Assembly (NCBI RefSeq): GCF_032854445.1
Contig: NC_088295.1
Coordinates: 13,193,385-13,257,384 of the forward strand
Length of the DNA stretch: 64,000 nt
Direction: 5' to 3'
Source: Liolophura sinensis
Lineage: Eukaryota; Mollusca; Polyplacophora; Chitonida; Chitonidae
How positions within the stretch are numbered: the stretch's first letter is position 1; each line of letters starts with the position of its first letter. This document shows, one piece after another, positions 14,130 through 27,000 of the stretch. A program made the translations under genes and the position numbers. A model generated the notes under the pieces. That model had not been told where the DNA came from and did no database searches. It was given only the letters and a program-made list of their open reading frames with translations.

Positions 14130-14999
14130 AATAAAATGCTTGCGGTGAGTTCTTTGCTTATAATAAAAGTTTTACATTTACAGGTCTTATAAATGGCACT
14201 AGAATCTACAACAGGTTTATTTGTTTGATAGATTGCTCTTCTTTTTTCTTTTTTTTTCTCTGGAGCAGATGGCGACGTGAAATTTGTTAATAGTTGCGAC
14301 TTGACTCGTCCACATCTGCATTTAGGTTTTGGTCAGTCCTGTGTTAATGAGAAAAACATCTTCATTCTAGTGAGCAGACGACGTGAAAATTTGAGATTCC
14401 AGTAAATATATCTGAATATGAGTACTGCCAACTAATGCCATCTGCATAATCAAACCTTTGTGGGCCTACATATTGCAGACTACATGTCTGAGCTGTATCG
14501 GTCGAAGACGTATAGACATATAATCCCAGCCTGATCTACACGGAATAAGCGAGTGTTTGTAATGTCCGTGTAGTGAGAAGGATTTTTTATCCGTTGTGAA
14601 TACGCCAACATGCATATTTGTCATGAACCTTTTAGATCATATGAATATTTTATAAGGGAATCCAAAAGGCAAGAATACAGTGATTGTGTCACAGGATGGA
14701 TTTTTGCGGATGATGTTAGTTTTATGTCCAGCATGAATACCATAAATGCTGAAATTTCAGCGTAATGAGAAAACTATTGCGTATCTGTTCTGACTTGACT
14801 TCACCTGTACCGAATACGATGTTGAACATTTTGGCAGCCTAGCATTAACGATGGACGTGCTGTGTTCACAGCTTATGATAAGATTTGCTGAAGTAAACAT
14901 GGAGAAGAAAACTAAACTGCGTTCAAAACCTGTGTTATTTTTTTCTGTTCTGCTCAGTCCTAGAGAAACGATGAAGACGGGGTAGCTATTGGTGACGAA

Positions 15000-15261
15000 A
15001 TAAGCAGCTGTGACTGTGTAAGAGAGGCTGACGTGAGATCGGGGCTCCTATAGCTCGATGACTGTACCCGATCGATGAAGATGTCGGCAAGGCCGTACCC
15101 TCGTCAGACTGCCGCAGAAATACAGGCAGCCAGGAGAACACTCGGGTGGACTATTAGCTGATTGTGTGACATTGTCGTCGAAGCTTTTACCAAGGCAGTG
15201 AATATCGGGTCTGACTTGGATATGCTGGTCCTGTAGCTCGTCCAGCACTTCGCATCAACAG
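15000..15261 (+). other. Possible 5' non-coding exon (speculative)
   Basis: This GC-richer island in an AT-rich desert ends in a very good donor, CATCAACAG followed by GTAAGC. The transporter gene starts its coding exon at an acceptor (24034/24035) and so needs at least one upstream non-coding exon. This island is the best candidate I noticed on the correct strand. There is no protein-coding signal, and the 8.8-kb first intron it implies is long for this window. Confidence 0.2.
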
Positions 15262-15892
15262 GTAAGCTGACGTTGATTACACGGAGAAGTAGTGCAATAG
15301 ATTAGCTCACCTGCACACATATATACGCAACCCGGTAGAGCTCTTGAGAGAGGATAGGCTAAACCAAAGGAAGCCCATTAGATCACCAGGTCTGTATAAT
15401 AGAACCATTTCACAATATGGCAAACCCAAAAGACGTACTGACTAAAACCGTCTAGGGATACCGAACCATAAATGAATTTTCTTGCAGGATTTTTTTCGAT
15501 TCTGTTTAAACAGCTAATCTGTAATATCACGGAGCGAATTCGGTACTTAGCTTCACGTGATTTCTTGGTTGATCGATTTCAACAGATGAACAAAAACATG
15601 TATATCGGAGACAAACTGACGAGAAATTGGTCGTGTCATTGATTATTTGCCCATACTCAAGCCATGCAGAGAGTCGTAATGTGTGTGTTCACAGGCTGAG
15701 TGGAGGGTACGAGCATAGCAGGAGCATATGTTCAAAGGCTTGGCGAGGGCGCGCTTAGCAGCCCTCTCAAACCTGGCTATTATAGGTGATCGTCATAACT
15801 ACACTATATAGCTCCAACATGTGGCATGTTTGCTTCTTACCGTGCTACATATTTGGACATTGACTACGTCTTGTACTGAGTAATGATAAAAA

Positions 15893-16049
15893 ATAATTTA
15901 TTTGATTTATTTATTTGATTGGTGTTTTACGCAGTACTCAAGAATATTCACTTATACGACGGCAGGCCAGAATTAAGGTGGGAGGAAACTGGGCAGAACC
16001 CGGGAGAAACCCACGACCACCTGCAGGTTGCAGACCTTCCTCGGACGGC
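15893..16049 (-). mobile_element. SINE-A, minus strand, head-truncated
   Basis: The tail TTTATTTGATTGGTGTTTTA is followed by the family body in reverse: ACTCAAGAATATTCACTTAT, then GGTGGGAGGAAACTGGGCAG, then CCCACGACCACCTGCAGG. It stops before the tRNA-like part. Confidence 0.85.
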
Positions 16050-19000
16050 ATAAGAAATAAAAAATATATTACTCTATATCTAGTTATCCACCTTTTAAAT
16101 ATTAGCCATGCTCGTTTAATTAAATATTAGCCTATCAGATTAAAATAAATGTTGTTTTTTGCTCTTTAGAGGTAAACAACTAGCCAGGTTTAAAGGGAGA
16201 TCGCTCACTCACCTGTGTGACAATTTACTCGTATTCCAGCTTTACTGCTGATGAACGACAGTGGTTTTTGAACCAGTATACAGGCTTTACGCAAATATCC
16301 ACTTTTTACAAAGGATTATTCAAGATTTTGGGGGAGACTATATACCAACGTAATCGGTATATCGGTATAGTTGCCAATCGATAATCCAATCAACTAATGT
16401 AATAAGTTATTACTGTACATTAACGTATAAAGTATATTCAATGAAAGGTTTTCAGTCCAAGTTTCTTAAATTAAATGAGTGTATATAATTAATTGTCTTG
16501 CGATTAAATATTTGCAGGCACCCAGGGTTACGCGATAACCTCATCTTATGTATAGGGGCCTACTACGGAGCCGTAAAAGTGACATGGTAAAAATAAAGTT
16601 TCCGCAAGAGAAAAAAAAAATTTTGACAATTAAATTAAAAAATTACTTGGTGAAAAAAAATTGGGGAAGAGAAAATATTTTTAACCACCAACTTTGGAAG
16701 TCGGAGCCCGAGTTCAGAAGTCTGAGCCCCGACTTAATAGGCCAATCACAGGTCGTATGCCATCAAACAGGCAATATGGCAGTGAGCATCTCTCACTGAT
16801 AACTGCATGTTTTGACAAGGGTTTTACCATGAGATAAATTAACTTAAATCAAGAACAAGGATTACAATGAACATGATAGCCTACACAGGTCAGTTCCAAT
16901 CTGTTTAAAAACACATATTCTTAGCTGCCGCGTTACAGTACTTATGAACTCCGTGTACAAGCACAACTTTGCTTGATGGGCACGACTGTAGCTCTACTGA
17001 GTAACAATGACGTACTGAAAGAATAAAAGAGTACACCGCTTAAGAACGATTTGTTTTAGGCGGGCCATGCATTTCAGTATATGAATCAGGCAGCTTATTC
17101 ATTAACATATTGCAAAGAGACATATATGGACTAAATAAAGATAAAATACAGAGTGCAGCCCCAGCCTTAAATAACCGTAACTGAGTTCTTTCAATCTCAA
17201 CTGCAAAAGCTATATGTGAGACATTATTCGAATACATGTACTTGATCCAGCCAGGGTAGAACTAACCCAAGCTATATGTAGTTTAGGATCAAAGGCCTTA
17301 TCTTTATGTCACATACATATCTAAGGAGGGTTGTGATCACTTTTAAAGTTATCGTACTATTTGGTTGAGTATTTACTTTATTAATAATAATCCCAGATTG
17401 TTGGAGATCATACTATAAATCGTGTTGGCGTTCCTCGTCGTCTAAAAAGACATTTTGGGACTGAGATAGTGTAATTTGCAAGAAGCAAAGGTTAATTTGC
17501 AAAAGCATAACGGCACTGACGATCAGAAAAAATTAGCTTCGTTGAAACGTCAGATAAGGTATAATGTGCATAACAAGGGTAAGAAATCAGTTGCACGTTC
17601 TTGTAAGAAATTGTAAAAATCTCGAAGTGCAGAACATCTCTCAACCAGACTGACTCATGTGTTGCTACATGTGCCTCGTTTTTCCTGTATAGGCCAAATC
17701 ATCGCTAATGTTCAAGCAGACGCAGATGTGGACGCAGATGGTCAGCGTCATGCTAATCAATATCTTATACCTACAATACAGAGGGTTCAAAAATAGCCCT
17801 CAGCTATCACTGTAATCTACTCCAGAACTCTCACTATCTGATTTTCTTCCCACGTCGCCCTCGGACTTTGTATAGATCACACTTATACATGGTAAAGTGA
17901 AGCTTGTTTTATTAGAGTATTATTTATTTATGTCTATTTCTACGGAAGCCGGTTAGTACCATGACTGAACTTTGTCAAGAAGTGTCAGAGCCTAAGGACG
18001 AATTGTCGTAATTACTTTTTTCCCCTCGTAATTTGGCTATTTGGCGATAAAATTTAACCATGAGGTTTCCCTCCTATGTGTCCAGCTATGTTAATATAAA
18101 AGGCGTAAACACAATCTATACATTGTTAATGCATGACCGGTTTTTGAGCACAAGAATGACATGGAGGAACTTAAAGCTCCACGTTATGCATAGTTTGTCT
18201 TCTTTTATTACCTTTTCAAGTGGCGAATTCATCCTAAAAACCTTCTCTATACATTAATGAAAAGTGCCTTAAACGAGGTATCACGTCATTTTCTCTGGTG
18301 AATTGTTAAACCAGTGAATGAAGCGTTTTCCGTCCACTTGGAATCCGGGGCCCTGGCTAGGCGACCAGTTTACCACATTCTTCACTAATTCTTGATCAAT
18401 TGAGCACCGTGTTCAAATCCAGCCCTCCCTGGCTCGTCTCTAGTATAACATATATATATATATATATGTTGTGGTTTTCACCGGCCTCTACCTGTTGTCC
18501 TATATACCCATGAACCTGACCTCTTTTGTATACGTGAAATTCCAGTACGATACCTTTAAAACACTACTCTAATACATACATGGATCTGTTTAATATCCCT
18601 GTGTGTATGTGGACAATGACTAGTCTCGCATCATCTTTCTCGCACAATACCTAGATATATAAGTGCTGACTGTTTGTCTGGTCTGACCAATCTAGAGGTA
18701 CTGGCGTTATCTCAGTTGTCTGAGACGTTACCTTGTAGCCGTTAACAGGCCCTTGGTCAATAAGGCGGCTTGTTGGATTACAACTCGTTGGTTTGTATGT
18801 ATACGTCTAGTCAGCATGTTCATCAGATACCTGGCGAAGTTCCGTGATTTAATCAATCTTACTACACCTTCTTGGAATTGAAATATTTGGCGTAAAACAC
18901 ATTCACATGGAATGCATGTTTGTTCATTTGTGTGATGAGTCGGAAGATAAAAACTCCGTGGTTTTGATTGCCGTTCTAATATGTTGATTATGTATATATT

Positions 19001-20320
19001 TATTTATTAATTTATTTACTTATTTATGTATTTCAAGTTAACTAATATAACAATATTAATAATAATAACTAATATTTAAAAAATATATACTTTTTTATTC
19101 CTGACACTGACCCCCTTAGCTTGAGTCACTATATCCCCCTAGCCCGTGCACATCCTCTCATACACAAACACAGTGTTGAGTGTGAGCCTGTCTGTGCAGT
19201 TGTCCACAATCATAGCGTGTCCACATAATGTCTTGAAAACTCCTCCGCCAAATAACATGGTCCTCTTTCGATCTGTTTGGCTTTCCATCCAGCAGGCTAT
19301 GTACCTTTTCGCATGCACTATATCTTGAAAACGCATTGCGATTAGTATTTACTATACTTGCCTGAAAGGCGCCTTGAGTGGAAGCCCTCACTGACAGCTC
19401 AGTTTTCTGAAACCCGTCTGTACATTGGTCTGTAGCCTACACATGGAATTACCCCAGTCTGCATGAATGTATCATGTTAACCTAGTTTGTAAGTATACCG
19501 CACATATCTGGAGATCAGAACATATGGCGTGGTCGATGTGTTTGGTTTTGGTTTGTTTTGTTTTTTTTGTTTTTTTGTTTTTTTGAGATTCACACTTTCT
19601 AATACAACTGTATTTTCCCAATTGACATTCATGCACCAATTTGATTTGTTCAACAACTAAGTATGAAGACATTTCTAAATTTAGTAGTACGCTCGCATAG
19701 GTTTACTCCCAGGAGAGTCATCGCGCAGTTAATATTTGACACTGAAGGCCTAAATCCATGCCATATAGAAAGTATATGCTACAAACGTTGAGGTCATTTA
19801 TCAGGCTTAGGGGGTATGAAAGAAGCAAAGATGCTTTTCTTGAGAATGTGTAGAACGCTATTTGAATACGATGAATTGGATACGACAACAGAGGCTACTT
19901 GTATCTAATGTTACACAAAGCCCTGTGTAGAACGTTCAATGCCATAACATTTACCCTGGTAGCCAGCAGCTTAGCGGGATGGAGCGCACAATGAAACTTC
20001 GATATCATATTCCAGTGTTGATGTGAGATGCCATTTGTATACATCACTGGTTGTTCTACTCCCAATACAGCATGCTATAATTTGTTTGTTGTCATTCTTA
20101 CTTGTCGATGTAACAATGAAACAGTCTTATATGCCATTTTTGTCCATAGATGAAAGAATGCTATCCATTTCTGATTGAGGCCTTATACCAGTTTAATTCG
20201 TAGGTTTAAACAATGCTATTAATATTTGAATGAGATTTTCTATATAGCATTTTAATTCGTAGATGAAACAATGCTATCATTACCTGATTGAAGTGTTTCA
20301 TACCATATTTATCAGTAGAA
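16050..20320. other. Intergenic desert with no supported gene
   Basis: The stretch is AT-rich with stops throughout. A short (AT)n run lies at about 18452-18469. Open frames such as 16548-16799 are small and low-complexity (lysine-rich over A-runs). A tRNA-box-like TGTTCAAATCCAGC at about 18411 may be a trace of an old SINE head. Nothing else was recognised. Confidence 0.5.
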
Positions 20321-20479
20321 GCCGTATGTGGGAATGTCTGCCAGCATCCTGGGGATGGTCATAGGTTTCTCCCGGGCTCTGCCCGGTTTCCTTCCATCAC
20401 AATGCTGGCCGCCGTTGTATAAGTGAAATATTCTTGAGTACCGCGTAAAACACCAATCAAATAAATAAATAAATAAATA
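20321..20479 (+). mobile_element. SINE-A, plus strand, head-truncated
   Basis: The copy begins within the body (TATGTGGGAATGTCTGCCAG), runs through GGGCTCTGCCCGGTTTCC and AAATATTCTTGAGTACCGCG and ends in (AAAT)n. The flanks ATCAGTAGA (left) and ATTAGTAGA (right) look like an imperfect target-site duplication. Confidence 0.85.
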
Positions 20480-20734
20480 TTAGTAGATGAAGCAATGCTA
20501 TTCATATCCGCAAAATGGAACAATGCTATCATATCCCGCATGAATGAGGTCTTATATACCATTTGTATCCGTATATAATAAGCAATACCATGTAAGTCTG
20601 CGTTAGGTCATATAAAGGACCCAACCGTGGCAAGTCTGCATGTTATCTAACGTCAGGTGCATGGCATCGCAAAAGTCCATGACAGGGAGTAAATATTTAT
20701 ATATTTATCCAATAAATTGTCATTTAGTGCTGTA

Positions 20735-20850
20735 TATACTAAAGAATTTTTAACTTATACGATGACAGTTAGGTTTATAGTCGGGAGTGCCCGGTATAAA
20801 CCACCGACCTTTGGCATTCTTATTGGACCTACAAGTTTCCTCTTCTAGGC
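20735..20850 (-). repeat. Family-D dispersed repeat fragment
   Basis: This segment (AAAGAATTTTTAACTTATAC, then AAACCACCGACCTTTGGCAT) matches others near 46790, 53140 and 56190 that share AAACCACC/AAACCACT followed by TTTGGCATTC or a close variant. The family is a degenerate SINE-like repeat, probably related to SINE-A at its 3' end. Confidence 0.45.
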
Positions 20851-21984
20851 CAAGAGAGTAAATAGTCAAAATAGTTTAATATCTATCTGATAATAATTCA
20901 CTTCCGTCGACAATTTTCATAGTTTTATGGTTTGCATGCGTCGAGCTGAAAACAATGCCTAAATGATCCCCAGACATACATAGTACATGTGCAAGCAATG
21001 ATAAATTTATATACTAACTTAATTCCCAAGGTTTGACAATCAGAAATACACGCTGAGGGCCACTTCCAACAACTGCGGACAAATGCATACTCCAGCGGAA
21101 ATCTTCCAGGTCAAATCCCAGTTGGAATTTCAGCTACAGAAAGTGTCAAGAAACTGTCGTAATTTCGTATAAGTGAAGAATGTCATTTTTTACATGTATG
21201 CCCAAGCTAGCCTGACGATAAATTTTTATTCCATGTTTCAAGCGACAATTAGGTATTAGGTTAATTGCTTTCCTCTACCGGCATTACTATTACTACATGC
21301 ATACATTGTTTAACGTAATTTATAATGAGCCTATGTGTACATAGCTCTGCATGTTCATAATTACCTGAGAGTAACTTTAAAGTAGACTGGCCTTGTGACA
21401 AATCTTCACTGAAAACTCTTGTCACAGTTTCTGATAAATCGCACGATCGCACATATATACGGTTTCCAGTCTGTTATACCATTGTCTCCGCAGCGTCTTT
21501 ATGCAATGATGCAGTGGTCAGGAATATACCCCTTGGTTATATGTTTTCCCAGAGCTTTTGACGTTCAGTGATTCCATGTGCAGAAGGAAAGGTACATGTT
21601 AGTCTGAGATTACTCAGCAAAATTTTGCTCGGCCAAGGATAGCTCCAATCCAATGTCAAGAGATACCTCCATTTAAAAAACGTGATGCAGTTACCCACCC
21701 TTGTTAAATATGTTGAGACTGTCCTTACAGGTGGTGACTTTCACCGTGGTCGGGATCTCGATCACGGCTTAGGAATAACTGATGGACGCTGTGTTTGCGA
21801 TAAATCGCCAGGCGAAAGATAAGGAACAAGTGTATGAAAACTTCAAGCTATGGAGACTTATTTAACTCACTTATTTAAATGGAGCGCGCTCTGACGTTAG
21901 TTTTAGGCCACTCTTGACCAAACAAAATTTTGCCAAACCTAACGTCAGAATAATATTGGAATATTTACACGTATATACAGGGTC

Positions 21985-22428
21985 TCATATGTTCTTGTTG
22001 TAAGGTGTCTTGTTCCGACAAGTACGCAGCTGTACGAAGAGTTTCTCCGTTAATTTATTTACAACAGCTTTTTGACCTTCAGTTTTTTTTTTTTTTTTTT
22101 TTGGCTTTGCACTTTGAAGAACTGTTTTTGCTAAGACGGTTTCACAGAGCTTCTTCATCGTTAGCAGCATGCTGCTTAACTTCAGGGCGGAGCGGGCAGT
22201 GGCTGAAACGTTTGACTCACAGCTTTTCTTTCTGAAAGTGGTGGTATTGCAATCGGCCAGCTGCTTCGGGAAGTTGCTCACAAATTCTTCATGCAGCTCT
22301 ATGAACAGCCTGGCAGCGCATGTAGACATATAGTACTGATTGATATCGACTGTTAACACGATGCTCACTGGTCTTTGGACATAATGCTCACTGATATGGC
22401 TGGTAGACATTATGCTGACTGTTGGCAT
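21985..22428 (-). other. Unidentified 147-residue open frame, doubtful as a gene
   Basis: The frame is open on the minus strand. Its N-terminal third is translated minisatellite (22320-22428). The remainder contains ARLFIELHEEFVSNFPKQL, then a lysine run encoded by an A22-type tract (plus-strand T-run at about 22083-22103), then KLTEKLFVQLRT. No domain is recognised. The poly-A inside the frame suggests either a chance opening or a retrocopied fragment. There is no convincing splice signal or promoter nearby. Confidence 0.2.
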
Positions 22429-22680
22429 ATTCTAGTGCTTACTGCATGTTACCGTCTGTCGACATAGTGCTCATTAACGACGCCTGTGAACATAGTGCTC
22501 ATTAACAGAGCCTGCCCTCATTTAGTGCACATTAACAGCGCCGGTCAACATAGTTCTCATTAACAGTGGCTGTCGACACACTGCTCATTAACAGCGCCTG
22601 CAGAAATGCAGTGCTCACTAATAGCGCACGCCGACATATAGTGCTCACTGATAACGCCCACACGGATGCATATAACGATC
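22320..22680. repeat. ~28-30 bp degenerate minisatellite
   Basis: The recurrent unit approximates ACATAGTGCTCATTAACAGC plus GCCTGTCG. About ten recognisable copies are spaced 27-30 bp apart, clearest between 22460 and 22660. Looser relatives continue to about 22870 (GATGATAACTGATA-like units). Confidence 0.8.
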
Positions 22681-23677
22681 ACTGTTAATTGATAACGCCA
22701 TGATGCGAAATGATAGCACATGTTACCTTCTGTAATGATAAATTACAGCGCTTGTCCACATTCATGTTCATGACTGTTATCGTCTGTCGAAAAGATGATA
22801 ACTTATTACCCGTCGATATTATACTATACATAACTGATAACCCATGTCGACAGGATGATAACTGATAGTTGTTACTGACAAAACATCAATTCTGTAAGTT
22901 TCTCTCAGAAAAAAGTGAGAAGAAGCTGTCGTTAATTTATCTCATGTAGAGAGCGACCTCTCCTTGCTTTCGGCTTATCTTCAGGTATACTTAAACAATT
23001 TAACCATCGCCTACATACACATATAGCTATACACAGTTTTGCACTGGTGCTCTCTATTTGATATATATTATATTTGCATTTACTATTTGTTTCTATCTGT
23101 TGTGACAATGGAAAGTACAAGCATATGTCATCGCACTTAATGAGAGTGGAAGACACATACTGTTCTGTTGAGTGGTCTTAACACTGGCGGAGACGTGGCC
23201 TTATCTTTTCTTGAAGGTTTGTGAAATGAATACAGCTAACATGCTTGGCGAGATATTACAATTGTTTATAATCCGCTATTTGTTTCATTGAAAGAAACTT
23301 AATATTTCCTCAATGCTCCAAGCGTTGGTCTTTACATGGGCACAGGTTGTAAGGGAAAGATTTCTGAACAGAAATTTCTGATAGCCTGTATGTTGTGTTT
23401 GGTATACCTGTATATGTTTACCTATCATATACCTGACATTTGATATATTGTATGCACACGCCTGTTTGTGATAATCTCTTACAGATCTATGCATCTGTGT
23501 CTTTGTTAATCTGTTGTCTATGCCTACTTTGTACCTGATGTCTGCAAAAGGTAATTCACAAATCAACTTTGACGAGGCTCTTGTTAGTCTATTATGCTTG
23601 TACACTAGATGCGCCGTAATAACTGCTTTCCCTTGCTTAATTACATATTTAATTTTTCATCCATTCGTTAGAAAAGT

Positions 23678-23862
23678 GAAATAACGCCGTTCTCAAGAAT
23701 ATTTCACTTGCACGTCGGCGACCAGCATTATGGTGGGAGAAAACCGGGTAGGAAGCCATGCAGCATGAGTTTCGACTTGAACTCACATCGACCGCATCCG
23801 TGAGAGGCTCTTGTGTCATTGCATCGCGCTAGCGTGCTAATACCCTCGGCCACGGAGACCCC
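23678..23862 (-). mobile_element. SINE-A, minus strand, internally deleted, with tRNA head
   Basis: The 3' module (CGCCGTTCTCAAGAATATTT) joins a shortened body. The reverse of the tRNA-like head follows, through TTGAACTCACATCGACCGC and GCGCTAGCGTGCTAA to GGCCACGGAGACCCC. The central part of the body is missing relative to other copies. Confidence 0.85.
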
Positions 23863-24044
23863 AAGAGTGGAATAAACCACTGTTCATTGTACGGCAATGA
23901 AAACGATCAGTTAGATATACACCTCTTCATTGGAGGGATATATGTAGATCATTTGCGGAACTGAAAGAATCTATTTTTGATGTGCATTGAGGAGTATACA
24001 TGTAACCAACTTTTCTTTCCCGATTTGATTTCAGGGATAGCACA

Positions 24045-24083
24045 ATGAGGCCTATAACTTTCTGCTTACACTCCATAAACTGA
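24045..24083 (+). promoter_or_regulatory. Upstream ORF in the 5' leader of the transporter mRNA
   Basis: An exon begins after the acceptor TTTGATTTCAG at 24034. Its first ATG (24045) opens a 12-codon frame ending in TGA at 24081-24083, 15 bases before the transporter ATG at 24099. It is in the same frame as the main start, so the TGA also fixes 24099 as the first usable start. Confidence 0.5.
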
Positions 24084-24098
24084 CCAAGGTCCGACATC

Positions 24099-27000
24099 AT
24101 GCCTGCCCAGTATACAGAGGAAAAGGAGTAAGTTCTTTTATTAGGGTTCGGGTTTATGTCTTTTTTAAACATGATTTCATCTCTGTGGATTCATATGCAT
24201 GTATAAATGCCTGCTCCTTTCTACATACACAACTTGCATGTACTTACAGACATGTGACAGTGTTCATCATTGTGTTTTACAGTTTTGTCATCTGTTTAAA
24301 TGCATAACAAGTTTTATGATAAGCCATATGACTTGTGCCCATCTATATCCAGTATGTTCGCGCCTTCCATAGTGCAGACGTACGTAAATGTCGATCTTTA
24401 CTCCGCGGACTCCGCTACTAATTCCAGCAGAGTATATATAAGAAAGCTCTATATATTTTAAAGGTATTATCGATCAGGATTGGACAACAGCTGGTTGATT
24501 GGCCGCTAAAATTTCGCTCCCACTTAACCATCAGGAAGAGAAGTTAGATGTAGAATAGTGGCTGTATCTCTTATATCGGAAATCATGCACACGAAAAGTG
24601 TTCTTGTGAACAGAGACCATATATACTTCTACGTATACACGGATTGCAATTTTTTATGTTAAAGGAGAGGTTGAGAGCATTTTACAGAAGAGATTTCAAT
24701 GGTCGGCTTATTTATTTATTCAATATAAAACGTTTTTAATGGAAAGAGGAAAGGCTCTGTCTGTATAGAGAACCAGCTGTAGACCGAACCGATGCAGTGG
24801 ATAAAGTACATAATAACGCAAAAGCGTGGGCCTAAGTATTGGTTCGTTTGCAATCTTACCCTAGTTGATAATTCAGTCAGTTCAGTAGGCTGGAGATATT
24901 TCACCTGATATGGATCATGAGGCCCGATGCAACAGTTAAATTCAACACAGTTATGGTATATATATATATCTCACACAATCTATTTTACCCTGTAAATAAC
25001 TATATGTGTACTCCACTTTCGTCATTCAGTTCAAACACTACGTGCGTTTCACAAGTATTCGCTTTATCTGAAAGTCTGCCTACAGTACGGCAACAGGATT
25101 TGATTTCCTCCCAGCCTGAAGTAAACAATTTTTAATATTGAAACGAAGTGATATAATAGTCAACCAAATAACTAGGTTTGTTCCAGCGATGATAATTATT
25201 TAGTGAAAGGTTCAAATTTTTGAAAATTATTGTTTATTATATTCAAGATGGACAGCATAGGCCTATAGTTTTGATTTTTTTATTTCTGAAAAATGCTTAG
25301 CCAAAAGAACCTGGTTAAATTAGTTGAACCTGATCTGTGTTATTTTAATCAGGGCAGACTCGGACGTTTTAGAACTGACAGAGGCGGTAACTCCGGAGAT
25401 TCTCCCCAAATGGCGGGTGTTACTGTTGAACCTCTCCTGGTACGGTGTCAGTCTCATGTTGCTCGTCATGTCCGTGGAGGGTGAGTAGATACGCCAATAA
25501 AAATAATACCACCGGCAATAATGACGGGTGTCACTGTCCGTGGAGGTTGAGTAGATACACCGACAATATGGACTATATTGACGGGTGTCAGTGTTGAACC
25601 TCTCTTGGCACGGTTTCATCCTCCTCTTGTTCGACAATACGGACTATAATGACGGTGCGGTGAGGTGGAGTAGAGGTACCGAAAATGCATCCTTTTTCGA
25701 CAATCACATCCTTTCAGCCATTTAGTGAAGCATTCCTCAAAAAAGAAATTGGCAAGCAATTAAAAGGAAAGAAAACAAATAATATACTCACTGTCTGAGG
25801 GGCGGAAACAGGCCTAAACAACCACATACGGTTTTACTGACGTGCTTCGTAACTCTATAAATCAGTTTCTAATCATGAATTCTTACCAAACTGTGAGATG
25901 CGCAATGTCAGTCATACAGCTGAAAGGGAAAAGAACAAACTAGCATATGCAAAACATGGGATTGTGTGCATTGCAGTGATCCCGTCCCAGATGAGAGTAC
26001 TGGTTGGAGAGCGCTACAAGGGCCGCTGGCTTGGGGGACTGGTGGCCGCAGGGGCAGGTAAACCACACTCATACCGCATTCTGAAATAGATGAGGCTTTT
26101 TTGTATTTATTGAAAAAAATCCAAAAAAGGAAAAGAAAAAATGTAAGCATGTTACCCATATTACGTGACTTTCGATTTCAGATGTTGGTATCTATACTAT
26201 TTCAAGGTTATTTTATCCAAAAAACATTTGTGCAAATCAATGTTTCCAACAAAAAAAGGTAAACATGTTGGACGGAAGTAGCGTTTTAAAAGTGCTGCAC
26301 CTCTTTTATTTCCTTCGCTTAATTAGAGTGCATGACTTGTCCCACAATGTTTCTCTTTAGGATAATTCATCAGATAAGTATTACTGCCTTTTTTTTCGTC
26401 AGTGATCACATTTTTCCTGAGCCCTATCATCGGGATGAAGAGTGACCGTCTACAGTCCAGATATGGCCGACGCCGGCCCGTTATGATCACTGCCACATTC
26501 TTTCTGTGGTAAGATAATCACTTTCGTACGAGGTTGAGTAATTAGATGTATGACAGTCAAGTTAAGTAATTAGATAGCAGTGTACGTGCAGTTAGCTATC
26601 TGTTGTAAAACCAAGGATGCTCTATAAACCAACAATGACACCCTGCAAGGATGTAATATAATACTTGAGGATTATTGTGTGCTTGGTATGTTGTGGTTTG
26701 ATTGCATGCCACTGAGAAAAAGCTGCCCTAAACTGATTATTGCGTGGGTCATTTCCTGCAACATGAGTGGTGGCTATTTCAGTATTCTCATCACAACCTG
26801 TATTCTGTTGTTTTCTCTTTAATAGTATTGGTTTGATTGGGATGGCGTTCAGTGCCCCGGAACTGGAAATGTGAGTGACATAAAACCATGTTTTGAAGAA
26901 ATTATATAGAAATATTTGCTTAACATTGTATTTTTAAGAGTGTTTGTTTAATCTAAAATGCAAGACGTATATTGTTTTGCCTTTTTGTAAATTGTCAGTT

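Noticed and set aside
25320-25637. 105-residue minus-strand open frame with repeated YCR/STDSDT motifs
   Set aside because: It is the reverse of transporter exon 2 and its duplicated fragments; the periodicity comes from the duplication, not from a protein.
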